DNA from: Lojkania enalia
Lineage: Eukaryota > Ascomycota > Dothideomycetes > Pleosporales
DNA: 64,000 nucleotides
Assembly (NCBI GenBank): GCA_010094045.1
Contig: ML986656.1
Coordinates: forward strand, 87,238 to 151,237
Direction: 5' to 3'
Below are positions 54,374 through 64,000 of this stretch, piece by piece (within the stretch, counting starts at the first letter, position 1; each line of letters starts with the position of its first letter). A program made the position numbers and the translations under genes. The notes under the pieces were generated by a model, which did no database searches, was not told where the DNA came from, and saw nothing but the letters and a program-made list of their open reading frames with translations.

Positions 54374-56502
54374 TTACTTATCATCGCCAAATAGGTCCTT
54401 CTCAACCATTTGTCTGCAATCTAGTGAGTGATTGAAACTTAATGATAAGAACTTGGCGTACCTGCAGATAGGATGGTAAAAGTCCCTATTCTTCTTAAAC
54501 GTCTCAACTGCCAGCTCCCTATCCGCATCATTTAACAACCTAAACAACGGCCTCACAAACTTCATTCGTCCAATTCTGCCCAGCAGATCTGCAGTAGGGC
54601 CGTAGCAGTCCTTGCACCTCGCTTTCAGGCCAATGGACAGGAATCTGCTCACCAGCTCAATGTTCTGGGACTCGGCATAGTGGTATGTAGAACCCATAAG
54701 ATTAACATCCTCCGGGCTCAACTTTTCCGCAAAATTCTGAACACGCTCGAGGAAGACGACAGACTGGTTGCCTACCCATCCCTCAATATCGCTCTTCTTC
54801 GGTTTAATCTTATCCCCGTTCTCTAAGTGTGCTTGCCACTTATCCGCTAGCTCGTAGCACACCTTGACCAAGCTATCGTCAAATTCTGGTTTATCGGGGT
54901 AGCCCGGTGCATAGAATAACTTGTCCCAGTCGAAGTCCTCCAATTTCTTACTCGCGTCGGCGTCCTTAGCGAAGAAATCTAGCAAGCAAGTCTTGAAATC
55001 ATAGCTGTCGATCGACTTGAACTTGAATGTCTGGAAGTAATGAGGGATAAAAGAATCCCACTTGTCCCTCCCTAGGAGCAGTTCAAACGCGTAGAGTGCA
55101 TGGAACCCCTTTTCGTAAGGGATGGACGAGAAGGCGTCATCCGGATCCTTGCCCTTCAAGTCGATGACGAGTTTGGTGTAGGGATGGCCCTCGCCGTAGC
55201 GCTCGATGGAATCAGCGAGTGCTTTCCAGCCGATAATTGCGGAGAAGTGGCGGTGCGGTTCGCCGTGTATCGCGCCTTGGATGCGGCGCTCCAGATATGT
55301 GGTCCAGCCCTCGTTCAGCCAAAAGTGTTCCCAGCTCGCGTTGCTGACCAAATTGCCACTCCAGCTATGTGAGAGCTCGTGCGCAATGACGTCAATGTTT
55401 TGTTTGTCGCCGGAGATTATACTAGGGGTTGCGTAGGTCCAGACTGGGTTTTCCATGCCGCCGTAAGGAAAGGAGGGAGGGAGGATGAGGCAGTTGTATT
55501 GCGTCCATTGGTAAGTTGGCGAGACTACAGATTCAATAGCGGACATGAAGGGTTCGATCTCGTTGGCGAGTTCGCGTTGGCAATCTAGGAGTTCCTCTGG
55601 GCCACTCCACACGGTGCTTCGTGGGCCGATTGAGGCGGATGCTAGATCTCCGCTCGCGAGGGCGAAGAGGTAAGAAGGAATGGGTACATCTTGTTCAAAT
55701 GTGTAGAGGAGAGTGCCTGGCTTGTCGCCTTTGCCTGCTTGATAGTCCTTTGCGCCTGTTGGCAGACCAGACGCGAGGACTGGGAGTGGAGACCTGAGGG
55801 CAAAATCGAAAGTCGATTTAACGTCCGGAGTATCCTGGCAGGGAAAAACCGATCGAGCGTGAATGGCTTGACACTGGGAGAACATGTATGGATGTTTCTT
55901 GTTCGATGTCTGTGTCGGCGTCATCCATTGAAGTGCTGTGCACTTATCCGTTGTCGAAAGCGTGATCTTTTGGAATTAGCATATATCAATATCATATTTG
56001 TTCCTCTAGCATATCCAATGAGTAATGGGTTCAAAAATCTTACATCAACAGCTAGGGTTTTACCCTTTTCAACGCCGCCGTCGAGCTGAATGCTCAACGG
56101 ACTACCATATGGTTCGAATCGATCCTTGACGGCCCATTTCACATCCATACCATCGACTTTGACACCAAAAATATCTAGGAAACTACCACTCGTTAATCTG
56201 GTTCTTCAATCCCACTATCTCTCTACCCCACCTATCCCCAAAGTAAGGACACACACCTACCTCGTATCCAGGACGATCTCTTCGCTCTCCGCATCACTCA
56301 AGCTCTCTAAAGTAAGAACGACATAGCCTTTCAATAATTTCTTATCGAAATCGATATCAAAACTAGCGGACGTATGTCTGGTAACAAAGTTGTGATAGTT
56401 AGACAACGTATTTGGATCTCTTGGCACACGGATATTGATATTGGGGTCCGTCATTGGCTTCGTGACCATGGCAGCCAGCGAGCGATGCATGCTTGCAAAC
56501 AA
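54374..56502 (-). CDS. Leukotriene A-4 hydrolase/aminopeptidase (M1 family)
   Basis: Four exons on the minus strand, 56502-56261, 56182-56044, 55966-54462 and 54413-54374 (1,926 nt), give 641 residues. M1 metallopeptidases of this type remove N-terminal residues and hydrolyse epoxides such as LTA4. The exopeptidase motif GGMEN is at 296-300, the zinc site HELSH at 323-327 (His323, Glu324, His327) with the third ligand Glu346 in LNEGWTTYLE, and the catalytic tyrosine region FSSIPYEKGF follows. The C-terminal helical domain characteristic of LTA4 hydrolases is present. The start at MFASMHRSL is the longest; ATG codons lower in the same exon could be used. The last intron (54414-54461) is 48 nt without a stop, so retention would add 16 residues in frame. 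Cytosolic. Confidence 0.92.
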
Positions 56503-57161
56503 TCTTCTTTTCCTCTATTCTTTTCCTATATCTCTTTCCTGGTGATGAGGCGGTTGCCGTGGGTTTGTGCGACCTGATTAAAAAGTGGAAAGTGAAGCTG
56601 GAGTAACTAATGTGACCCTGGTTCGGGGTTGAGAAACGAACGCCGAAGCCAGCCGGGAAATGGAAGGTCTGCTCAGGGTCGGCACAAGCCGAGTGCGCAC
56701 TACAAGCGGTAATAGCATGACATGAGATGTACTATCGAGGATATAAATACGCGATGAAATAAGTTAACCGAAGAAATAAAAATGACTCCTTCCCCGCCTC
56801 CGTGACTGTCCGACGAAACAAGTCTGCGCACGGTCTCATAGCCGCGATTCGAACTCATCTCTCAGGAAACATGGCTTAGCTCAGAATATAATTTTCTTCT
56901 TGATCTGATCGTGATATTGGAAAGCCCTATTATTAGCACAATTGCGTTATACAGCCACATGAAGAACATCGCATTATCAATCATCCAGAGCATATCATAA
57001 ACCAGAAAACCATCTAAGAAACCATCTGTCCAGAGAGCATCCTTTGCGCCGCGCCAACTAGTGCAACCATGCACCAGAAAATGCCCATACAAAACAAGGC
57101 GGTATCATATAGAACAATCAATCACACCACACCCTACAGTCAGATCCCTCTCGTTCTTCTC
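56503..57161. promoter_or_regulatory. Upstream region of the LTA4-hydrolase gene
   Basis: The 659 bp lie between two minus-strand genes: the promoter of LTA4 hydrolase and the 3' flank of the disulfide-isomerase gene. No specific element is recognised. Confidence 0.4.
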
Positions 57162-59366
57162 TTAATCCTTCTTACCCACTCCATTCATCCCACCCAACAA
57201 ACTCTCCTTCCCTTCAAGATGGAAATACCCTACAGTCCTTCTCCTCATCCTACTCCTTCCTAACAACGCCGCCAGCACAAAGCCAATCGCCATACCTAGA
57301 CTGAGCCATGGGTGGTGCCCAATAAATTGGCGGGTATTCCGGAAGAAGCTTTCAATAGTGCCGGTAGAGGACTTGGATGGAATTTTGGGCGGGTTAGAGA
57401 TGACCTTGCTAATAGTTTCAAGAATGTATGTCCGTGAGGGACGAATGGGCTCACCGGTTATTGTCGTATCCCAGTAGCGGTGGTTCTGCATTATGATTAG
57501 CCTTGAGTTACAATTCTTAAGAGGTAAGAGGAAGCCTACATCTTCATCGTTGATAATGACTTTCTCGCCATCCTTAACATCAATACCATACGTCGTCCTA
57601 ATCCAACGTTCCCAGAAAACCCCATCTACCCACGCAAATCCGACCTGTTTTCTTTCAAGCTCATCCGTGTTGATGCGGATTCCCTTCGCAGCGCGGAGAG
57701 CACGTTGATCATTTCGATCTTCGGCCTCTTCGATACGCAATTCTTTGGCGTCACGTAGTTCTTGACGCTCTAGCTGAAATTGATGTATTTGTTTGTCAAT
57801 CCACTCTAGAGCGGCATTCTTAAGCTCACGCCTGGCATCATCGAACTGCTGCCGGCGTTCTCGGCTTAAAATGGCCAAGACTACAATCTTGCCGTCCATG
57901 ATCTCACGGGCGTTAGAAGAAGTGAGTTCAGGAACGATAGGGAGCCAGACGGACTTCATCCAGCTGAGTATTTTTCGGGAATCCCGCATATCCTTCGGCG
58001 CAATAGGAGGGTAGTACGAAGGCTTGCCATCACGAGATACGGCCAAGCGCGGCCAAGTTGAGATCTTGAATCTCTCTGACATCTTGGGATCTTTGGTCTT
58101 GACCAATTTGGCATGGCCGATCATACTGAGTGTCAGGCGTTCCAAGGCTTGGAAGTCTTCAGTGGTGGTGGCATGATCGTACAAATAGACGAAGATAACT
58201 TCCTCGGTCTCCTCCAATTTCTTGAAGGATTCTAGGTCGACGTCAGGGACTCCAGAAGCTGTGTCTACAGACTTCTCAGCGAAATCGAGGAGATCACCAA
58301 TGCCGCGGAGACCATTGTATTCCACTCGTTCTCCTCCCCGGAAGAACAGGAGTGTCGGATAGCCCTGGACGTGAGCATCTTTACAGAGCCTCTTCTCAAC
58401 ATCGCAATTGACTTCTCCGATATTCAGTTTTCCTTTCATTTCACGCGCCATTTGCGCCCAGTTTGGTTGTAGAGCCTGACAGTGGTGACACCAAGGAGCG
58501 TAGAACTTGACAAACCACGGATCAAGAGTATTTGTAACAAGCTTCTGGAACTTTTCGGCAGTCAGCTGCTCAGAAACACCTATAGGATTTGGCGTTGCCG
58601 TTACTCTTGCGATCTCAACCCACGAGGGTTCGGCTGGCTCGGTTGAGGACGGCGATGTCGTAGATAGCACGGCTTCTTCCTTCTCTTTTGCCTCATCCTG
58701 GGTCTCAGGGCCGGTCTCAACAGAGTGAGCACCGACTTTGGGCAGTTTTGGTCCACCCTTTGTCCGTGTACCGGGTCGAATGGACTCTAGGATCTCTTCC
58801 ATCCACTTGCTCATATATGCGAGATCATTGTCTCCAATCTCCTTTTTCACTTCCTTTCCGTCCTTGAAATATACTACAGTTGGATAACTCGTTACGCCCT
58901 TGGCTGTACATGCGTCGCTATATGCTACACAGTTGATCTTCGCAAACTTGAAGTCATAATATCGAGTAAATGAGTTGAGGGAATCTTCGTCATTTTCCTG
59001 TTTTGTGGCGATTGGTTTCGACGTATAGTAGAATTCGTAAAGCGTTTGCAGCGTCGGGGCGAAGCGTTTACAATGTCCGCAGTAGGGGGAGAAGAATTCG
59101 ACAACCCTAAATCACGCAGAAATTAGAAGAAGCTATCATGTTGGGTGGCCAGAGCCTTACCAGTTCCCATGGCTTATGTCTTGGTCTAGGGAATCGCCTT
59201 CCAACTCTCTCATTGCCGGCACAGTCACGCCGTTGAATATTGTGTCTGGCTTTAATTCAGAAGCCTCATCCTTGGATTTTGAAGCCGAAGTTTCGGCGGG
59301 TACTTCTGCAGCAAAAGTGGTTGCTACCGTCGCCAGCGATAGGAGGGAATAGAGAAGGGAGCGCAT
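57162..59366 (-). CDS. Membrane-anchored protein disulfide isomerase (two thioredoxin domains)
   Basis: Three exons, 59366-59161, 59106-57540 and 57485-57162 (2,097 nt), give 698 residues. A signal peptide (about 1-20) sends it to the ER. The first thioredoxin domain has FFSPYCGHCKRF with the active cysteines C78/C81. The second has FYAPWCHHCQALQP with C275/C278. Each is followed by the usual cis-proline strand (TSYPTVVYFKDG; QGYPTLLFFRGG). A long coiled-coil-like charged region (RQELRDAKELRIEEAEDRND) and a further thioredoxin-like segment lead to one transmembrane helix (about 652-667) and a short basic tail. There is no KDEL signal; retention would rely on the anchor, as for yeast Eps1-type PDIs. 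Its last intron (57486-57539, 54 nt) is stop-free and in frame. It shares a 335-bp divergent promoter with the complex I gene. Confidence 0.92.
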
Positions 59367-59701
59367 TGTGGCGCTGGATGCGGTAGCAAGCCCTGAGAGG
59401 GTGGGAACCTCCTATTTGGGAGGAAAGATAAGATTGGATCCAGATATCCAGCGTCCCGCAGCTATCTGATTTAAGGTCCTGGACGAAGTACAGAGTGCGA
59501 CCCTGAAGTTTGTCGGGGATTGCTAGTGGCCGGGGAATCCTGAAGCGGCGGGAGAACAAATGTCCACCGCGGGTCCAAAAGCCACCCAGAGGGAGCTCGG
59601 GGGCAGGGGTAGTCCAGGCTTGGCAGTCGCAACTTCATAGCAAGAACATCACCAGCACCATCAATTGAACCACAACCCCACCCCCAACCGCCACATCCAC
59701 C
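59367..59701. promoter_or_regulatory. Divergent promoter, PDI and complex I subunit
   Basis: Only 335 bp separate the two start codons, so both leaders and promoters are packed here. The plus-strand leader is C/A-rich (CCCCACCCCCAACCGCCACA just before ATG), as is common in fungi. Confidence 0.5.
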
Positions 59702-60541
59702 ATGAGAGCTGCCTGCAGGCTCTTTGCCGCTGTTAAGCATGGCCAGTACCTCGAGGCCGGCGCCCCAACAGGCCTCACAGGCCTCACCACACATCCCTCA
59801 CCTCGATCCGCGTTGTTATACTACTACAGCTCAACCCTCGACAAGCTCCAGAAAATGCCCGAATCATCCGTATACCGCCAATCCACCGAAGCGCTTACCA
59901 AACACCGTCTCTCAATTGTCGAGCAGGTTAAGCCGGCCGGCTACGACGCCTGGCTAGAGAAGGTCAAATACCAGTTCGGTGAATCTCCTCAACATTTCAA
60001 GTCCTATGAAACTTCGCAGGGTATAGGGATAGCCCTAGAAGAAGAACCAGAAGTTGACCCGAGGTCTGTTGCGGCAGAGTGGGATGGTGAGATGGCACCT
60101 CCTACTTTAGAGGGCCCGCGCACCCAGCGCGAGCGGAGGAGTCAGCTTCGGCGGGCGCAGCGAATGAGAGGCGGCAAGAGCTTTGATCCTGAGCAGGAGG
60201 TTCAAAAGGCTATTTTAGATCCGGAACCCCAGCTTACGGCTGAGCAGTACGAATGCAATCAACTTAGCAAGCAATAGTCACTAACGTATTTAGGATCTCC
60301 GACATTGAGAGCCGAATTGGCGCCGGCCTAATCGAGGAGGTTATTCAGGTGGCTGAAGGAGAGCATAAGCTAGCAAGTGCAATGATCAAGTCAAAAGCGT
60401 GAGTAATCTTCATCGCGAGATTCGTAAGAAGGTATATTAACTATGCTTAGCTGGGAAGCCCTTGAAGAACCAGCCCCTGAAGGCCAATGGAGCTACTTTG
60501 AGCGCTCCACTAGCCATCACACTACGACTCAAAAGCCGTAA
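59702..60541 (+). CDS. Complex I accessory subunit, NDUFA5 (B13) family
   Basis: Three exons, 59702-60246, 60294-60398 and 60451-60541 (741 nt; introns of 47 and 52 nt), give 246 residues. NDUFA5 is an accessory subunit on the matrix arm of NADH:ubiquinone oxidoreductase; the Neurospora relative is the 29.9-kDa subunit. The signature TLDKLQKMPESSVYRQSTEA, then LTKHRLSIVEQVKPAGYDAW, is clear at about residues 45-84. A basic, hydrophobic N-terminus (MRAACRLFAAVKHGQYL) suits mitochondrial import. The fungal extension includes an Arg-rich helix (RTQRERRSQLRRAQRMRGG). Splicing at GAGCA/GTACGA adds ISDIESRIGAGLIEEVI and the last exon ends with WSYFERSTSHHTTTQKP. It pairs head-to-head with the PDI gene. 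Confidence 0.9.
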
Positions 60542-61806
60542 AAGTAGTCGTACAGGCGTTTGTACATAACAGAGTCAAAGAAATATATCAAATAATTATG
60601 TCACAATGCAGGGTAGATCTAGTCCGTTTGTTCGCCACGTGATTATTCCTTTCATTTGATTCAATCTGTTGTTGACTTTCGCATCTCAGTTTGGGCGTGT
60701 CTCGAATATCTTTTCTATTGTGTTATTCCAAGGAACACAACCGTAACGTTGAGAACTACCTAACCACCTTCTTAAATGAGAAGTCTCATACAAAGCACTA
60801 TCTTAGCCCATCGAAAACGATGGCTGTGGTTTCTCAAGCACCAGGTCCTGGGAAGTAAATACCCACATAAATTAACATTCTCTATTAAAGCAAAATTCTT
60901 ATAATGGCTAAATTTATTCGCGCCTGGTCTTATTGTATGTGTTTGGTCCTCGAATCTTGACAAATCTTTCAGTGCAGTATATTTCCAATAGACACTTTAT
61001 GTAATTCTCCTTAACTCATTAATATCCCCAAAACTCCCCGTTTTCTAGAATGGAAAAGTCCTCATCAGAATCTATTCGAATACTACGCGGTCCGCAACAC
61101 CCAAATGTCCTCTAATAAAAACATTGTCTAGAAAAAAATGGTTTTAGATATGATTGATAATGCCTTGTACCATCCACTATGCATCTATGCAACCCAGAGC
61201 CAACGATTGTCCAGCAATCCGAAGAACTTTCCCCGCTTAGGAATCCCCCTCTATTTTAGTGACCCTAGAAATGATGTCGCATACCCGATAAATACAATCT
61301 CCATCTTTTATAATGCCCATTTCAAAAGATTTCTAAAGGGATATTGGTTTCTTCGAATATTAGTACTCTAGGGCGTACCTATCACTCTTCCATTAGGCTA
61401 GTCTCCAACCTCGGGCATATATAACATGTAAAGTAGAATCCCGGAACCAAAATTTTTTTTTTTACATCTAAATCACCGAATCACTAGACTACCCGCCCGA
61501 CAACGACCGCCCGATCTAAAACAACTACGCGTATTTCTAGGCCACACCAGCTATCTTCGATAAGCCATCCTACGACCCGATATAAACCATCCTTATTTCC
61601 CTGCTCTATGTAAAAGTTTCGTCCCAGAACACCATCCACACACTCACTTTCTCAACCGTCCATCATCGGAAAATACACACTACATCACAACCTAATCAAT
61701 CGCCATCGCTCACATATCTTATCAAAACATCCCTACTGCTTCTTCCACACCACCCCAGGACCTTCTTACACTGCCGAAACCCAACCATACAGAAAGAATT
61801 CGAGCC

Positions 61807-61844
61807 AAAAAAATAAAATAAAATAAAATAAAATAAAATAAAAT
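61807..61844. repeat. AAAAT pentamer microsatellite
   Basis: About seven consecutive AAAAT-type units lie in C/A-rich non-coding DNA. Confidence 0.9.
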
Positions 61845-62345
61845 TCAATTTAATTTCAATTCTCCCGATACTATGCTATTGAATACTTTACTCCACAACA
61901 CCAAAAACACAACACCGAGGGCAGAACAATTGGGCTGATAAACAGATCGAGGCACAACATATCGTAGACAACTTGATAATCAAGTGTAGAAAGAGAATCT
62001 CACCACTGCTGCTATTACAATCAAATCATAGCCTTAAAGACCAGGAACGTGTAATTGACATAGCAAATATCCCATACCGACAACCGATACATCAAGCAGC
62101 ATATCAATAATCTAGAAGAACGGACGATCACTAACAACCCCCAATCCCTCAAATACAAGATAGCCTCATTAATACATCCTCAGCTTCGACACAGGAGTAT
62201 ATCGCAGGAAACTATTGCATAGGCAAGTGTATATTATCCCTGCACACTCTGCCAAGAAACATGCTCCAACAAGATTGATATCAATACAATCCCCACTACT
62301 ACACCATCACTCGACACCTGCCCAGGGGAAAATTCCGTATATCCT

Positions 62346-62370
62346 CGATATCGATATCGATATCAATATC
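62346..62370. repeat. CGATAT hexamer microsatellite
   Basis: CGATAT repeats three times and then degenerates to CAATATC. The run is self-complementary. Confidence 0.85.
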
Positions 62371-64000
62371 AAACAACTCTTACCATCGTCTTATCAGGCG
62401 AATTTTCGATTTAGATAAATCCGCGCGCTCATCTCCGATCAAAGACCAGCATGCTAACAAAACACAAATGCTTAAGATAACAAGCCAGGCACAGCATCCT
62501 GCATCCTTAGTCCTAGTTCTGGTTTCAGATTCACTCGTCTCTGCGGTCTAGTAGCCAGCTCAAGAATGAGGCGGTTCAGACCCAGCCACGCTTGATACTA
62601 GAAAACGACGCGTACAACTCTGTACACGTGTGTCATTTACAGGTTCGAGAAACTAGAAGACTCTGGCCACCAAAGACGAAGCTGAAGGAACACTTTATTT
62701 TAGTCCGCACGAGAGACCCATCATCGTATGCTCACAGGCCGTTGTTACCACTCTAGCCAAGAACCATCGCGTCCCATCACTTCATGTGGCATAAGTGCCT
62801 CAACCCATTTAGTGTGGCTTTGCTAAGCAAGAACCTCGGTCTGCCACTTGTTCTACACACAGCATCAGCGCGTAGGGTACGAACGGAGCACCACCACTGC
62901 AATGGTTCTGAACAATAATATCCTCCGGTGAGTGAATGCTGCCTAGCCAAGACGTTACTGCAAGCCTGAGTGGAGATATGGCGGGAGCGCAGGCGTCGAT
63001 GATGTGCATCACGTTGACCGGTTCCAGAAGTGGAAAACATGGCGATTTTTTTTTTTCCTGGCCCCATTGAAAATTAAAAAATATCAACCAGGATCAAATG
63101 TGAGGGTGGGTAATCCCTGAGCTTATTTGGACTACCTTCCAAGTCTTGTAGATGCGCTTGGTGTTTGCGAACTACTAGGAAACTGCGAACTTCTGGGCTT
63201 CATTGTTCCAAGAAATTTGTCAAAGGAGAGGAGGACGGAATGCAGGCATTTCCATCGGGAAGGTACGCGCGAGCCTAGTAGGAGGTTGCGATGCCGCACT
63301 TTCTAGAAAGATCGAGAGCTGATACTATTGATCAGGGATATGCTCAGGCTTCTTCGGCCAAAGTCCTGAAGCGGTAATAGTTGTCGGTGAAGGGCAGAGT
63401 TGCATTCGTTGCGGCGGGCGAAATTCGCCGTCAGGCTGACAATTGTGATGCTCATGGATTAGTGAAATGGATTTTCAGCCTGGTCAGCCCAAAGTCGAAG
63501 AAGCCATGGTGGCGATTCATCGTAGCATGGTCATGCTGAAGCCTTTGTTGGGGTTCATGGTGCTCAACATTATTGTGTCATCAAACGATCAATTCCTTTC
63601 ACGGGACGTGTCCGCTTTTTGTCGCACTAGAACGATGCACAGTTCCAGGGCCGTACTCACAGGGGCGGGATAATCTCGGGTAAAATTTCCTCGACTTTTT
63701 TTGTAACTTCAAGGGTAGTAGTTTCGCTATCCTCGTGGCCAGATGTGTCACTATTCGTCAGCCGATGGACGGAGCTCCCTGTTAGGGGGAAGCACGTTGA
63801 GGCCAGCGGCATACCGCTTTCGGGAGACGCCCATACGAAGCGATACGTAAGCTGACCTGGGAACGGTAGCCAGCCACGAAGGCAAGTGTACAATAGTTTG
63901 ATTAATCCGAAGCCTAGCGTACTATAGTATGCTGGCTGGTACTGTTCTGGTTTCGACTCTGGTGGTCAGTCCATGAGTCCATGGAAGCTCTGTGCACCTT

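Larger units (their letters stand above)
60542..64000. other. Right end: 3.5 kb without a recognised gene
   Basis: Apart from short, motif-free frames (for example 62777-63067 minus, 63657-63893 minus), I see no gene. The part 61,480-62,600 is rich in C and A on the plus strand, as in long leaders of fungal regulatory genes, so a plus-strand gene may begin beyond the window. It contains the microsatellites listed separately. Confidence 0.5.

Noticed and set aside
56790..56880. Possible minus-strand tRNA with GAGTTCGAATC B box
   Set aside because: No matching A box or pairing acceptor stem at the required distance.

Overview
The window is chromosomal DNA of a filamentous ascomycete (Pezizomycotina; the gene complement would suit a leotiomycete, but that is inference). 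The signs are many introns of about 40-90 nt with fungal splice and branch signals, a CreA-type carbon repressor, a DUF3425-type bZIP, Zn2Cys6 and LysM genes, and a strongly AT-mutated transposon island typical of repeat-induced point mutation (RIP).

Layout. (1) 1 to about 13,560 is a RIP-degraded, gene-free island. Its best-defined feature is a complete 7,083-bp chromovirus (Ty3/gypsy with a chromodomain) on the minus strand at 5043-12125, with 213-bp LTRs and a 5-bp target duplication (ATACT). It is inserted into a member of an older 731-bp repeat family (copies at 1806-2536 and 12194-12924, and an inverted, split copy around the insertion). A second chromovirus pol remnant lies on the plus strand at 2560-3745. 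(2) 15.1-18.4 kb holds a divergent pair, a MOSC/mARC-like protein and a five-exon Rad51-family gene, around a promoter with tandem TGAGTCA motifs. (3) 18.4-35.0 kb is gene-poor; its one clear gene is the creA/cre1 orthologue (25662-26966, minus), with more than 7 kb of apparently non-coding DNA on each side. (4) 35.0-64 kb is gene-dense: bZIP factor, alpha/beta hydrolase, small membrane protein, Cdc25/rhodanese phosphatase, RpiB-type isomerase with a closely packed small gene, an eight-exon CTF1/FarA-like Zn2Cys6 regulator, a membrane-anchored pepsin-fold protein lacking catalytic residues, a Nudix hydrolase, a disordered nuclear-type protein, an intracellular LysM protein, leukotriene-A4-hydrolase aminopeptidase, a membrane-anchored protein disulfide isomerase, and a complex I NDUFA5-family subunit. 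The last 3.5 kb has no recognisable gene.

How the genes fit together. This is an ordinary euchromatic block beside a heterochromatin-like transposon island, not a biosynthetic cluster. Two regulators of carbon use, CreA and a CTF1/FarA-like fatty-acid/cutin regulator, sit about 15 kb apart; the other genes are housekeeping. Spliced models were built by hand: in every multi-exon gene the exon lengths sum to a multiple of three and each junction restores a conserved or open frame. I found no CRISPR array, rRNA gene, confident tRNA or secondary-metabolite core enzyme. The less expected points are the nested retroelement with an opposite-strand ORF relic, a 17-nt microexon inside the zinc cluster, stop-free 3n introns in two neighbouring genes, a bZIP lacking its invariant asparagine, and a degenerate, membrane-anchored pepsin homologue.
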